A stretch of DNA of 64,000 bases. It comes from Candidatus Centipeda massiliensis (GTDB lineage: Bacteria; Bacillota; Negativicutes; Selenomonadales; Selenomonadaceae). Made by a program: the position numbers and the translations under genes. The stretch is taken from positions 62,001-126,000 of the forward strand of contig NZ_LT985758.1 of assembly GCF_900290285.1 (NCBI RefSeq), written 5' to 3'. Positions within the stretch are counted from its first letter, which is position 1. Each line of letters starts with the position of its first letter. A model generated the notes under the pieces. The model saw only the letters and a program-made list of their open reading frames with translations, had not been told where the DNA came from and searched no databases. Positions 34,264-42,835 of the stretch are shown here, piece after piece.

Positions 34264-34357
34264 AGAAGCCACCGCTTCTCACCTGCGGGCGCACAGCGCG
34301 TCGGGTCGAATGAAAGATGACAGAAATTTTTCAAGGGTGGCTTTGTGCCGCCCTTTT
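34264..34357 (+). promoter_or_regulatory. Attenuator-like leader of infC-rpmI-rplT
   Basis: AGAAGC-CACC-GCTTCT (34264-34279) is a local hairpin. GGGTGGC (34335-34341) with GCCGCCC (34347-34353) followed by TTTT is an intrinsic terminator. AAGCCACC (34266-34273) can also pair with GGTGGCTT (34336-34343), which destroys both. This mutually exclusive arrangement fits the ribosomal protein L20 autoregulatory leader that precedes infC operons in Firmicutes. The binding of L20 is inferred from that precedent. Confidence 0.65.
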
Positions 34358-34409
34358 CTATTGCAGGATGGCGTATATGCGTGCATCCGAACCAGGAGGT
34401 GTTCTTGCC

Positions 34410-34988
34410 ATAAGCAGGGAATCTTTGCGAATCAATGAGGAAATCCACATCCGTGAGGTGCGTGTCACCAGCGCGGAGGGAGAACAGCTCGGCATCATGC
34501 TGACGCGCGACGCCCTTCGCATGGCGGAGGAGCAGCATCTCGACCTGGTCGAGGTTGCGCCGAAGGCAAAGCCGCCCGTCTGCCGCATCATGGACTTTGG
34601 AAAGTTCCGCTACGAGCAGCAGAAACGCGAGAAAGAAGCGAAGAAGAAGCAAAAGACCATCAGCATCAAGGAGGTCAAGCTGCGTCCGAACATCGACGAG
34701 CATGACTTCAATGTCAAGCTGAAGAATGCGCTTCGCTTTGTCGAAGAGGGCAACAAGGTCAAGGTGACGATCATGTTCCGCGGCAGAGAGCTCTCTCATC
34801 CGGAACTCGGACGTGCGGTTCTCGACCGCGTTGCCGAGCGGATGACAGACCTCGTGACCATCGAGCGCGGTGCAAAACTGGAGGGGAAGAACATGACGAT
34901 GATCCTTTCCCCGAAGGTACAGAAGCCGACTAAGACAGTCAAACCCGCGAAGGAAGATAAAGGAGGAAATGGCGATGCCGAAGATTAA
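34410..34988 (+). CDS. infC: Translation initiation factor IF-3, apparent AUA start
   Basis: IF-3 monitors start-codon choice and keeps 30S subunits free; 192 residues. Homology begins at [18 protein letters not shown] and includes [36 protein letters not shown] and the C-terminal domain to about residue 172, then a Lys-rich tail. AGGAGGT (34394-34400) lies 9 nt upstream of ATA 34410, and no ATG, GTG or TTG in frame fits this site. infC classically uses a rare start codon (AUU in E. coli), which allows self-regulation. The in-frame ATG near 34378 would bury the ribosome-binding site in the gene. The 3' end overlaps rpmI by 14 bp. Confidence 0.85.
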   Translation: MSRESLRINEEIHIREVRVTSAEGEQLGIMLTRDALRMAEEQHLDLVEVAPKAKPPVCRIMDFGKFRYEQQKREKEAKKKQKTISIKEVKLRPNIDEHDFNVKLKNALRFVEEGNKVKVTIMFRGRELSHPELGRAVLDRVAERMTDLVTIERGAKLEGKNMTMILSPKVQKPTKTVKPAKEDKGGNGDAED

Positions 34989-35172
34989 AACACGCCGCGC
35001 TGCTGCAAAGCGTTTCAGCGTAACAGGAAGCGGAGAATTCCGCCGCAACAAGGCGTACAAGAGACATATTCTGGAGAAGAAGACGCCGAAGCGCAAGCGC
35101 AACCTGCGCAAGGCTGCCCTTGCCGATACGTCGGACTACAAGCGCATCCGCAAGATGCTCCCCTACGCATAA
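34975..35172 (+). CDS. rpmI: 50S ribosomal protein L35
   Basis: Large-subunit protein, 65 residues, highly basic: [20 protein letters not shown] to the C-terminal LPYA. The family's KIKT and K-x-x-x-KRF pattern is present. AAGGAGG is 8 bp from ATG 34975; the in-frame ATG 34969 is too close. The gene overlaps the infC end. Confidence 0.96.
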   Translation: MPKIKTRRAAAKRFSVTGSGEFRRNKAYKRHILEKKTPKRKRNLRKAALADTSDYKRIRKMLPYA

Positions 35173-35221
35173 CTGGGGCAACGAATAAACCCCATGAGGG
35201 TAGGAACTAGGAGGAAACGCA

Positions 35222-35575
35222 ATGCCAAGAGTAAAGAGCGGTGTCACAGCACATCGTCGTCATAAGAAGATCCTGAAGCTCGCGAAGGGTTATCGCGGCT
35301 CGCGCAGCAAGCAGTTCAAGAAGGCAAACGAGACCGTCATGAAGGCGCTCTACTATGCGCGCCGTGACCGTCGTGCGAAGAAGGGGACGTTCCGCCGTCT
35401 CTGGATCGCCCGCATCAATGCTGCTGCCCGCGCAAACGGCATCTCGTACAGCCGCCTCATTGCAGGTCTGACGAATGCCGGTGTCGAAGTCAACCGCAAG
35501 ATGCTTGCTGATCTCGCCATTGCCGATGCAGCTGCATTCACGCAGATCGTCAACGTGGCGAAGGAGAACCAGTAA
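35222..35575 (+). CDS. rplT: 50S ribosomal protein L20
   Basis: Large-subunit assembly protein and probable autoregulator of this operon, 117 residues. It opens with [19 protein letters not shown] and contains [21 protein letters not shown], the L20 core. AACTAGGAGGAAACG precedes the ATG. It is last in the infC-rpmI-rplT unit. Confidence 0.97.
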   Translation: MPRVKSGVTAHRRHKKILKLAKGYRGSRSKQFKKANETVMKALYYARRDRRAKKGTFRRLWIARINAAARANGISYSRLIAGLTNAGVEVNRKMLADLAIADAAAFTQIVNVAKENQ

Positions 35576-35584
35576 GAAGAGATT

Positions 35585-35623
35585 ACGTCTGATGAGTCGT
35601 TTGATTCATCAGACGTATTTTTT
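35585..35623 (+). terminator. Terminator after rplT
   Basis: ACGTCTGATGA (35585-35595) pairs perfectly with TCATCAGACGT (35606-35616), followed by ATTTTTT. Confidence 0.9.
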
Positions 35624-35628
35624 ACGAT

Positions 35629-36459
35629 ATGAAGAACATACAAAGCATTACTAGCGCGGCGAATCCGCTGATTCGTCTGACCCATGCCATTGTGCACACG
35701 CATCGCCGCGCGGCAAAGGAAGGGCTGTTCACGGTTGAGGGACTGCGTCTCGCCGAGATGGCGGCAGAATCGGATTGGAAGATCCGCCATGCGCTCGTGA
35801 CGGAGCGTGCAATGACCGGGGAGCGGACATGCGCGCTCATGAACACGTTGCTCAAGCGCGACATTCCCACATTTCTTGTTGCGGAAAAACTGTTCTCGAC
35901 ACTCTCTGACACGGACAGTCCGCAGGGCATTTTGCTTGTCATGGAGCGCCCAAGGGGCGGCTCGCTGGATACGCTTTATCAAGAGCGCCGTGCGGATGAG
36001 ATGCCTCTCTATATCGTACTTGACCGCGTGCAGGATCCCGGCAACGTCGGGACAATCCTGCGGACAGCGGATGCCGTCGGTGCGTCCGGCGTCATTCTCC
36101 TGCACGGCTCTGCAGATGTCTACAGTTCCAAGGTTGTGCGTGCGACGATGGGCGCCGTCTTTCATGTCCCGTTTGTCCTTGGAGTCACGCCAGAGGAGCT
36201 GATTCACTTTGCAGAGCGTACGTCGATCGCACTCCTCGCAGCCGCATGTGATGCAGAGGCGCGCACTCACTTCGCGGCAGATCTGCGGCGCTCCGCGCTC
36301 ATCGTACTTGGCAATGAGGCAAACGGCGTGTCGGAGGAAATCCTGCATGCGGCAGAACATGTCTACATCCCCATGCGTGGGTACGCGGAGTCGCTGAACG
36401 TCTCTGCGGCGGCAACCGCAATTCTGTATGAGGCATTTCGTCAGCGCCTCTGCGTATAA
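35629..36459 (+). CDS. TrmH/SpoU-family RNA 2'-O-methyltransferase
   Basis: AdoMet-dependent rRNA or tRNA ribose methyltransferase with the knotted SPOUT fold, 276 residues. An N-terminal substrate-binding domain (SAANPLIRLTHAIVHTHRRAAKEGLFTVEGLRL) precedes the three SPOUT motifs: LDRVQDPGNVGTILRTADAVG (about 131-151), LIVLGNEANGVSEEIL (about 223-238) and VYIPMRGYAESLNVSAAATAILYE (about 245-268). The substrate nucleotide is not deducible. The rplT terminator lies directly ahead, leaving very little room for an independent promoter. Confidence 0.88.
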   Translation: MKNIQSITSAANPLIRLTHAIVHTHRRAAKEGLFTVEGLRLAEMAAESDWKIRHALVTERAMTGERTCALMNTLLKRDIPTFLVAEKLFSTLSDTDSPQGILLVMERPRGGSLDTLYQERRADEMPLYIVLDRVQDPGNVGTILRTADAVGASGVILLHGSADVYSSKVVRATMGAVFHVPFVLGVTPEELIHFAERTSIALLAAACDAEARTHFAADLRRSALIVLGNEANGVSEEILHAAEHVYIPMRGYAESLNVSAAATAILYEAFRQRLCV

Positions 36460-36465
36460 ACAGCA

Positions 36466-36499
36466 AAAGGGCTTGATCTAAACCGCGACCAAGCCCTTT
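36466..36499. terminator. Bidirectional hairpin between the methyltransferase and trxA
   Basis: AAAGGGCTTG (36466-36475) pairs with CAAGCCCTTT (36490-36499). The genes on either side converge. Confidence 0.75.
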
Positions 36500-36520
36500 G
36501 TGCTATGTAACTATGTAACT

Positions 36521-36835
36521 TTATTCCGACAGCAGTGATAGGATTCGCTCCTTTGAGATGAGTCCGATGGAGTCGTTGATCAGCTCACCGCCCTTGAAAT
36601 AGAGGAGTGCAGGGATGCTCATAACACCGTATTCCTCGGCGATGTCCTGTGCATCGTCCATGTTGATCTTGCAGATCTTAATGTCCGAGCGCTCCGCAGC
36701 GATTTCCTCAAGAATGGGCGTGAGCATACGGCAGGGCGTGCACCACGTTGCCCAGAAGTCGACAATAACCAGTTGGTCACTCTGCAGCACCTCAAAATCA
36801 AATGTTTCTTTTGTTACTTCAATAAGCCCCATCAT
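36521..36835 (-). CDS. trxA: Thioredoxin
   Basis: Small disulfide reductase, 104 residues. The active site is VDFWATWCTPCRMLTPILEEIA, with Thr in place of the usual Gly (WCTPC instead of WCGPC), which should shift redox potential. The cis-proline loop GVMSIPALLYFKGGELI is intact. The start is ATG 36835 after AAAGGGG; a second ATG three bases on is equally possible. Confidence 0.92.
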   Translation of the reverse strand: MMGLIEVTKETFDFEVLQSDQLVIVDFWATWCTPCRMLTPILEEIAAERSDIKICKINMDDAQDIAEEYGVMSIPALLYFKGGELINDSIGLISKERILSLLSE

Positions 36836-36903
36836 CTGCACCCCTTTGCATCATCTTGCACACTTTTATCTATCATATACAATGTTCCTATCTTTTTCAA
36901 GTC

Positions 36904-36918
36904 CTATCAGTGATTCCT
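36904..36918 (-). repeat. Solitary end of the TIR element
   Basis: On the minus strand AGGAATCACTGATAG, one base from the consensus 15-bp terminal repeat, alone between trxA and the GGDEF-EAL gene. Confidence 0.45.
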
Positions 36919-36973
36919 TTGGTTGCGCGTAAACGAGAAAAGGTATATAATATCGAAAAAAGGGGAAGTCATC

Positions 36974-38698
36974 ATGGATGAAGATAGAAAAGCGAGGGAA
37001 GGGAATATGACCGGAAAGAAGAGAATTTCGCTGAGTTCTGTACTTAAAAGGCATAAGTTCATCTTTGATCTGATGAAAAACACGACCTTTGATTATACCT
37101 TTATGATGGATCCCGTCGCCGATGTTTTTCTTGCGGCTCCGGCATTCGTTCAGGCGTATGACCTCCCCGCAGAGACGATGGAGCATATAGCAGATGTACT
37201 GAGTCCGCTCGTCTATATGCAGGATCGAAAGCCTCTGATGGAACTCTTGTCCTCACTTGTCAGTCTTGCCGAGGGGCGGGATCGTCAGCTTGACTTTCGC
37301 ATGAAGAACGCAAAGGGCGACTATTCATGGCTGCGTCTGAAGGGAAAGATTGGATTGTCTGAGGATGGGCATCCGAATCTCTTCGTTGGGACGATCAGTC
37401 AGCTCGCGCGACGCAACTCGGCGGACTCTGTGACGGGACTCCTCAATCGCTACCAATTCATTGAGGATCTCGGTGTTGCGCTGCGTGAGGCGCGTGAGAC
37501 GGGCGGCGGCGGTGGACTGCTCGTCATGGGCATCGACAATTTCCGCACGGTCAATGAGGCGTTCAATCACGAGATCGGCGATATTATCCTGCGGCAGATC
37601 TCGGAACGTATTCTTCAGAATATCCCGCGTAAGCTCTCTCTTTATCGGCTGGATGGTGACGAGTTCGGTCTTATCTATCCGGGCGCCGATGCGGAGATGC
37701 TCACGGAGTTTTTCATCCGCGTACAACGTGAGTTTGCGCACCCGCAGGTCTACGACGGACGGCAGTACATTGTCACCGTGTCGGCGGGGATGGTGTTCTA
37801 TCCGCAGTCGGCGCGCGATCCACTTGTCCTGCACAAATATGCGCAGGCGGCTCTGGATGCGGCGAAGTCAGGCGGCAAGAACCGCATCAATGAGTTCTCG
37901 AAGGAAGTCTATAACCGCTGGCTGCGCTCCCTGACGATACAGGAACAGATTTTGGAGGATGTCAAGGCGGGCTGCCGCAACTTTGAACTCTACTTCCAGC
38001 CACAGGTGGCGGGTGACGATCAGCATCTCGTGGGAGCTGAGACTCTGCTCCGTTGGAAAAATAGCAAGGGTCGCATGGTCGCACCGATGGAGTTTATCCG
38101 TATTCTCGAGGAAACAAAGACAATTGTTCCGGTCGGACGTTGGATCTTTGAGCAGGCACTTCGCGTCTGCAAGGAGTGGCGGAAGCGCATTCCGCTCTTC
38201 CGTATGAGCGTCAACATGAGCTATGAGCAGATCAAGGATCTTTCCTTCCTTGAGTTTATCGAGGACTGTCTGCGTCGGCACGATATGCCGTCGGATGCCG
38301 TTGTATTGGAGCTTACGGAAAGCAAAATTGTCAGCGATTTGAAGTTCGTCAATGCGCAGTTCGATGCCTTCCGCAGCCACGGAATCAAGGTTGCGATGGA
38401 TGACTTCGGCACGGGCTATTCTTCGCTCTCTTCGCTCAAGAATCTGAACTGTGACATTGTGAAGATTGATCGTGCCTTTGTCATGCGGATCCTTGAGAAT
38501 CACTTCGATCAGAAGCTCGTGGAGTATACGGTGGATCTATGTCACAGCATCGGCATGACGACCTGTATTGAGGGCGTGGAGCAGCAGGAGGAGTATGACT
38601 GTCTTGTGAAGATCTGCAAGACGGATACGATACAAGGATATCTCTTTGGGCGCCCCGAGCCGCAGGATATATTTGAAAAGAAATTCTTGGGGATGTAA
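36974..38698 (+). CDS. PAS-GGDEF-EAL cyclic-di-GMP turnover protein
   Basis: Soluble 574-residue signalling protein. A PAS-like sensor region (about 20-145) precedes a GGDEF domain (about 155-310). The GGDEF signature reads DGDEF ([14 protein letters not shown]), suggesting weak or lost cyclase activity. The EAL domain (about 335-570) has GAETLLRW (ETL for EAL), the metal and catalytic residues in [38 protein letters not shown] and [12 protein letters not shown], plus QGYLFGRP, so phosphodiesterase activity is likely. AGGGGAAG precedes ATG 36974. It is followed without gap by queF. Confidence 0.88.
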   Translation: MDEDRKAREGNMTGKKRISLSSVLKRHKFIFDLMKNTTFDYTFMMDPVADVFLAAPAFVQAYDLPAETMEHIADVLSPLVYMQDRKPLMELLSSLVSLAEGRDRQLDFRMKNAKGDYSWLRLKGKIGLSEDGHPNLFVGTISQLARRNSADSVTGLLNRYQFIEDLGVALREARETGGGGGLLVMGIDNFRTVNEAFNHEIGDIILRQISERILQNIPRKLSLYRLDGDEFGLIYPGADAEMLTEFFIRVQREFAHPQVYDGRQYIVTVSAGMVFYPQSARDPLVLHKYAQAALDAAKSGGKNRINEFSKEVYNRWLRSLTIQEQILEDVKAGCRNFELYFQPQVAGDDQHLVGAETLLRWKNSKGRMVAPMEFIRILEETKTIVPVGRWIFEQALRVCKEWRKRIPLFRMSVNMSYEQIKDLSFLEFIEDCLRRHDMPSDAVVLELTESKIVSDLKFVNAQFDAFRSHGIKVAMDDFGTGYSSLSSLKNLNCDIVKIDRAFVMRILENHFDQKLVEYTVDLCHSIGMTTCIEGVEQQEEYDCLVKICKTDTIQGYLFGRPEPQDIFEKKFLGM

Positions 38699-39189
38699 TG
38701 GCAAGAGAAAAGAAAGAAGAGGGGCTGACCCTCCTCGGCGAGCAGCGTACGGACTACGGCTACGACTATGCACCCGAGGTACTTGAAACCTTTCAGAATA
38801 AGCATACGGATCATGACTATTGGGTACGGTTCAACTGTCCCGAGTTTACGACACTCTGTCCGATCACGGGACAGCCGGACTACGGGACGATCTACATCTC
38901 CTATATACCCGCAGAGCGCATGGTGGAGAGCAAGTCGTTGAAGCTCTATCTCGTGAGTTTTCGCAACCATGGGGACTTCCATGAGGATGTGGTCAACGTT
39001 ATCATGCGTGACCTCATTCGTCTGATGGCACCAAAATACATCGAGGTACAGGGAAAATTCCTGCCGCGCGGCGGTATCTCAATCGACCCCTATGCGAACT
39101 ACGGACTGCCGGGTACGAAGTACGAACAGCTCGCGTGGGAGCGTCTCTCCGTGCATGACCGCGTGCCGGAACGGGTGGATAACCGTTGA
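38698..39189 (+). CDS. queF: NADPH-dependent preQ0 reductase QueF
   Basis: Reduces 7-cyano-7-deazaguanine (preQ0) to preQ1 for queuosine in tRNA; 163 residues, the short unimodular form. The catalytic cysteine lies in [18 protein letters not shown] (about 46-63). The QueF signature [21 protein letters not shown] (about 80-100) is present. The start codon shares one base with the stop of the upstream gene (TAATG). No other queuosine genes are in the window. Confidence 0.93.
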   Translation: MAREKKEEGLTLLGEQRTDYGYDYAPEVLETFQNKHTDHDYWVRFNCPEFTTLCPITGQPDYGTIYISYIPAERMVESKSLKLYLVSFRNHGDFHEDVVNVIMRDLIRLMAPKYIEVQGKFLPRGGISIDPYANYGLPGTKYEQLAWERLSVHDRVPERVDNR

Positions 39190-40019
39190 TGGCGCGGCAG
39201 AAACGCATCGCCATCATCAATGACATCACGGGATTTGGACGCTGCTCGGTGACGGTGCAGCTTCCGGTCATATCGGCGATGCGCGTGCAGGCGTGCCCGC
39301 TTCCGACGGCGATTCTCTCCGTACATACGGGCTTTCCAAACCACTACATTGATGACTATACGGAGCGTATGCGTCCCTACATGGAGAACTGGGCGGCGAA
39401 TGCACTCGATTTTGATGCGATCTTGACGGGCTTTCTGGGGGCGGAGCGTCAGATCGAAGTTGTACTAGAGTGCATTGCGCGCTTCAAGGGGCGACATACA
39501 CGCGTTATCGTCGATCCTGTGATGGGGGACAATGGCAGCCTTTACTCCTCCTATACGCCGGAACTCTGCGCGAAGATGCGCCAGCTGCTTCCGTACGCAG
39601 ATGTGGTGACGCCAAACCTCACAGAGGCGTGTCAGCTGCTTGGCACTGACTATCCTACAAATGGTTTGGTGACGGAAGAAGAGCTTGGGGAAATGGCAGC
39701 AGCGATTGCAGCGATGGGACCGCGTGATGTCATCATCACGGGGCTCCATGCCGGAGATCATGTGCGTACGTATCTCTATGTGGATGGAGCAGGATGTGCC
39801 TTTGATAATCCCAAGGTTGGGCGTGACCGCTCGGGCACAGGCGATGTCTTCTCCGCGATTATCACGGCGTCACTCGTGCGCGGTATTCCCATTGAGGCAG
39901 GAGCGCGGCATGCGGCGGCGTTCATTGGGCACTGCCTTGCGTATGCCGAGGAGCTGGATCTGCCGTGGAACTACGGGCTCCCATTTGAGGAGTTTATGGG
40001 CGAGCTTACGACACTGTAA
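39189..40019 (+). CDS. Pyridoxal/pyridoxamine kinase
   Basis: Ribokinase-family vitamin B6 kinase, 276 residues (PdxK/PdxY type). Features: IAIINDITGFGRCSVTVQLPVISAM at the N-terminus, TGFPN substrate loop, VIVDPVMGDNGSLY (about 108-121), TPNLTEACQLLG (about 138-149) and the GRDRSGTGDVFSAIITASL anion hole with the catalytic Asp (about 213-231). ATG 39189 overlaps the queF stop (TGATG). PLP supports NspC and other enzymes but no direct link is shown. Confidence 0.85.
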   Translation: MARQKRIAIINDITGFGRCSVTVQLPVISAMRVQACPLPTAILSVHTGFPNHYIDDYTERMRPYMENWAANALDFDAILTGFLGAERQIEVVLECIARFKGRHTRVIVDPVMGDNGSLYSSYTPELCAKMRQLLPYADVVTPNLTEACQLLGTDYPTNGLVTEEELGEMAAAIAAMGPRDVIITGLHAGDHVRTYLYVDGAGCAFDNPKVGRDRSGTGDVFSAIITASLVRGIPIEAGARHAAAFIGHCLAYAEELDLPWNYGLPFEEFMGELTTL

Positions 40020-40034
40020 CGCTGCAAACAAAAT

Positions 40035-40077
40035 AGGGGCTGTTGCACGAAGCTAGAAAACTTCGTGCAACAGCCCT
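40035..40077. repeat. Dispersed hairpin repeat, inverted copy
   Basis: AGGGGCTGTTGCACGAAG (40035-40052) pairs with CTTCGTGCAACAGCCCT (40061-40077), loop CTAGAAAA. It is the reverse-complement version of the hairpin at 23042-23083. It lies 15 bp after the kinase stop and may act as its terminator, though only a short T-rich run follows. Confidence 0.7.
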
Positions 40078-40101
40078 TGTCTATGTCAGCGATATTGCTA
40101 C

Positions 40102-40245
40102 AAGCGCCCCTTCCACCGCTTACGCGGTCCCCCTCCCCCGTGTCGCACGGGGGAGGCTAGGATTATGGCATCTTAGCTTCCCCCGTCGCAACGGGGGAAG
40201 TGGCGAGTGCAGCGAGCCGATAGGGGCGTTCGTGCAACACCCTCT
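40102..40245. repeat. Composite GC-rich palindromic repeat
   Basis: Two palindromes lie in tandem: CCTCCCCCGTG-TCG-CACGGGGGAGG (about 40133-40157) and CTTCCCCCGT-CGCA-ACGGGGGAAG (40177-40200). The second continues as TGGCGAGTGCAGCGAGCCGATAGGGGCG. Outer CGCCCCT and AGGGGCG form a third inverted pair. It ends with TTCGTGCAACACCC, a degenerate arm of the hairpin repeat at 40035. A copy of the second palindrome plus tail lies inside the CobT-like gene (56382-56431). No ORF. Confidence 0.65.
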
Positions 40246-40276
40246 TTCTCATTTCTGTGTATGATAGGAGTATCTT

Positions 40277-40936
40277 ATGATTGTATATGCGACACACGCA
40301 GGCGGACGCTATCTCCCTTTTGAGGAGAGCCTCAGGGAGCAGCCGGAGGGCAAGCGTTCCGTCTACGTCAATATCACAAATGACTGCAACTGTGACTGCG
40401 TCTTCTGCCTGCGCAGCATGAAGGAGATGGCAAAGGAATCCTCCCTGTGGATTGAGCATGATCCATCCGTCGAGGAGATCCTTGCCGAGCTTGACCGCCT
40501 GCCGTGGGAATACGTGCGTGAGGTGGTCTGCTGCGGCTTTGGCGAGCCGCTGATCCGTCTGGATACCGTACTTGCTGTCCTGCGCCATGTGAAGGAGCGG
40601 CACCCCAATGTGCCGACCCGCGTCAACACGAATGGACTTGGGGAACTCGAGCACGGCTGCACATTCGCGGAGCGCTTTGCAGGACTGCTCGATACCATAT
40701 CCATCAGCCTCAACGCCTCGAATGCGGAGCGCTATCTCGCACTCACGCGCTCGAAATTCGGCATCTCTTCCTATGAGGCGATGCTGACCTTTGCCGAACA
40801 CTGTAAGCCGTACGTGCCAAACGTCGTGCTTACCGTCGTGGAGAAGGTCGAGAACGAGGAGGAGATTGCGCTCTGCCGCAAGATCTGTGCAGAGCGCGGG
40901 CTGACGCTGCGCGTGCGCACGTACGAGGATAGCTAA
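40277..40936 (+). CDS. Radical SAM protein (TatD-associated type)
   Basis: A 219-residue radical SAM enzyme with CNCDCVFC (CxxxCxxC cluster motif, about 36-43), followed by the AdoMet-binding VVCCGFGEPLIRLD (about 87-100) and TRVNTNGLGEL. It lacks the extra C-terminal cysteine clusters of SPASM or Twitch enzymes. Overall it resembles the short radical SAM proteins found next to tatD in other Firmicutes, but no tatD is present here. Substrate unknown. The gene follows a repeat block. Confidence 0.8.
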   Translation: MIVYATHAGGRYLPFEESLREQPEGKRSVYVNITNDCNCDCVFCLRSMKEMAKESSLWIEHDPSVEEILAELDRLPWEYVREVVCCGFGEPLIRLDTVLAVLRHVKERHPNVPTRVNTNGLGELEHGCTFAERFAGLLDTISISLNASNAERYLALTRSKFGISSYEAMLTFAEHCKPYVPNVVLTVVEKVENEEEIALCRKICAERGLTLRVRTYEDS

Positions 40937-40938
40937 AC

Positions 40939-41592
40939 TTATTGTGTCAGCTTTGCGCCGTAGAGGGGCGTGCGCTGATCCATTGCAGTGAGGAGGCGCG
41001 GTACGGGCAGGATGCGCAGGATTACAAGGCAGATGATTGCCTCGGGCACGAGGTAGCTGGCATTGAACACGATGGAGTAGAGATAGGGCGACGTGTCGGG
41101 CGGTGCATACGAGCCGAAGAAGACAACGCCGGAGATGTAGTGGCAGAGGAAGCGTCCCGCGAAGGCGAGCGCTGCACCTGCATAGAACCGCCCTGGAACG
41201 ACTGCGGCAAGCGCAAGCGCCATGTAAGGCAGCGGATAGTCAAAGATCACCTGCAAGGGATGAAGGATGAATGCGTCCTGCATGAGGTTTATCATACCGT
41301 AGAGGAACCCTGCAAGACAGCCGATACCCGCGCCGTAGCGATAGGAGAGAAAGAGCAGAGGCACCATTGCTCCGAGCGTGATGCTGCCGCCCTGCGGCAT
41401 GTGAAAGAGCCGCAGCTGATGGAGAACAATGGTCAGCGCCAGCATCAGCGCGACATTGATGAGCATACTCGTCGTGAACCGGATGCGGCGCATCTGCAGA
41501 TAGCCAAGGATGAAGATGAGTACGGCGAGCAGTGCGAAGAGACTCGTCGGTTGTGCGAGCAGCTCGGCAGCGCTCTTAATAATAGTGTCCAT
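40939..41592 (-). CDS. thiT: Thiamine transporter substrate-binding subunit ThiT (ECF type)
   Basis: S-component of an energy-coupling factor thiamine transporter, 217 residues with six hydrophobic segments. The ThiT hallmark is clear: AGFLYGMINLMQDAFILHPLQVIFDYPLPYMALALA (about 95-130 region), where the loop residues bind thiamine, then YSIVFNASYLVPE. It converges on the radical SAM gene with a 2-bp gap. No TPP riboswitch is visible in the 200 bp upstream, although GAGGTCTCC-like sequences exist at the start site. The ECF energising subunits are elsewhere. Confidence 0.85.
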   Translation of the reverse strand: MDTIIKSAAELLAQPTSLFALLAVLIFILGYLQMRRIRFTTSMLINVALMLALTIVLHQLRLFHMPQGGSITLGAMVPLLFLSYRYGAGIGCLAGFLYGMINLMQDAFILHPLQVIFDYPLPYMALALAAVVPGRFYAGAALAFAGRFLCHYISGVVFFGSYAPPDTSPYLYSIVFNASYLVPEAIICLVILRILPVPRLLTAMDQRTPLYGAKLTQ

Positions 41593-41746
41593 GGAGACCT
41601 CCTAGACGAAAGGATGACTATTTCGTATGTTGCTTTAGCATACTATAAATACGACGTGAATTCAATTCCCTCTGCGGTTTCCATTTTATCACGCTTTCAT
41701 AGATTTTTTCAGATAGATATGGTAAACTGAGGATTGGTATTTTTGA

Positions 41747-42823
<1,077 letters not shown>

Positions 42824-42835
42824 GGAGGCGGGACG

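Noticed and set aside
40133-40200. Repeats considered as a small CRISPR array
   Set aside because: The units are palindromes of different sequence without regular spacers, and no cas genes lie nearby.
40019-40264. Frame of 73 codons across the repeat block
   Set aside because: It consists of translated palindromic repeats with no ribosome-binding site.
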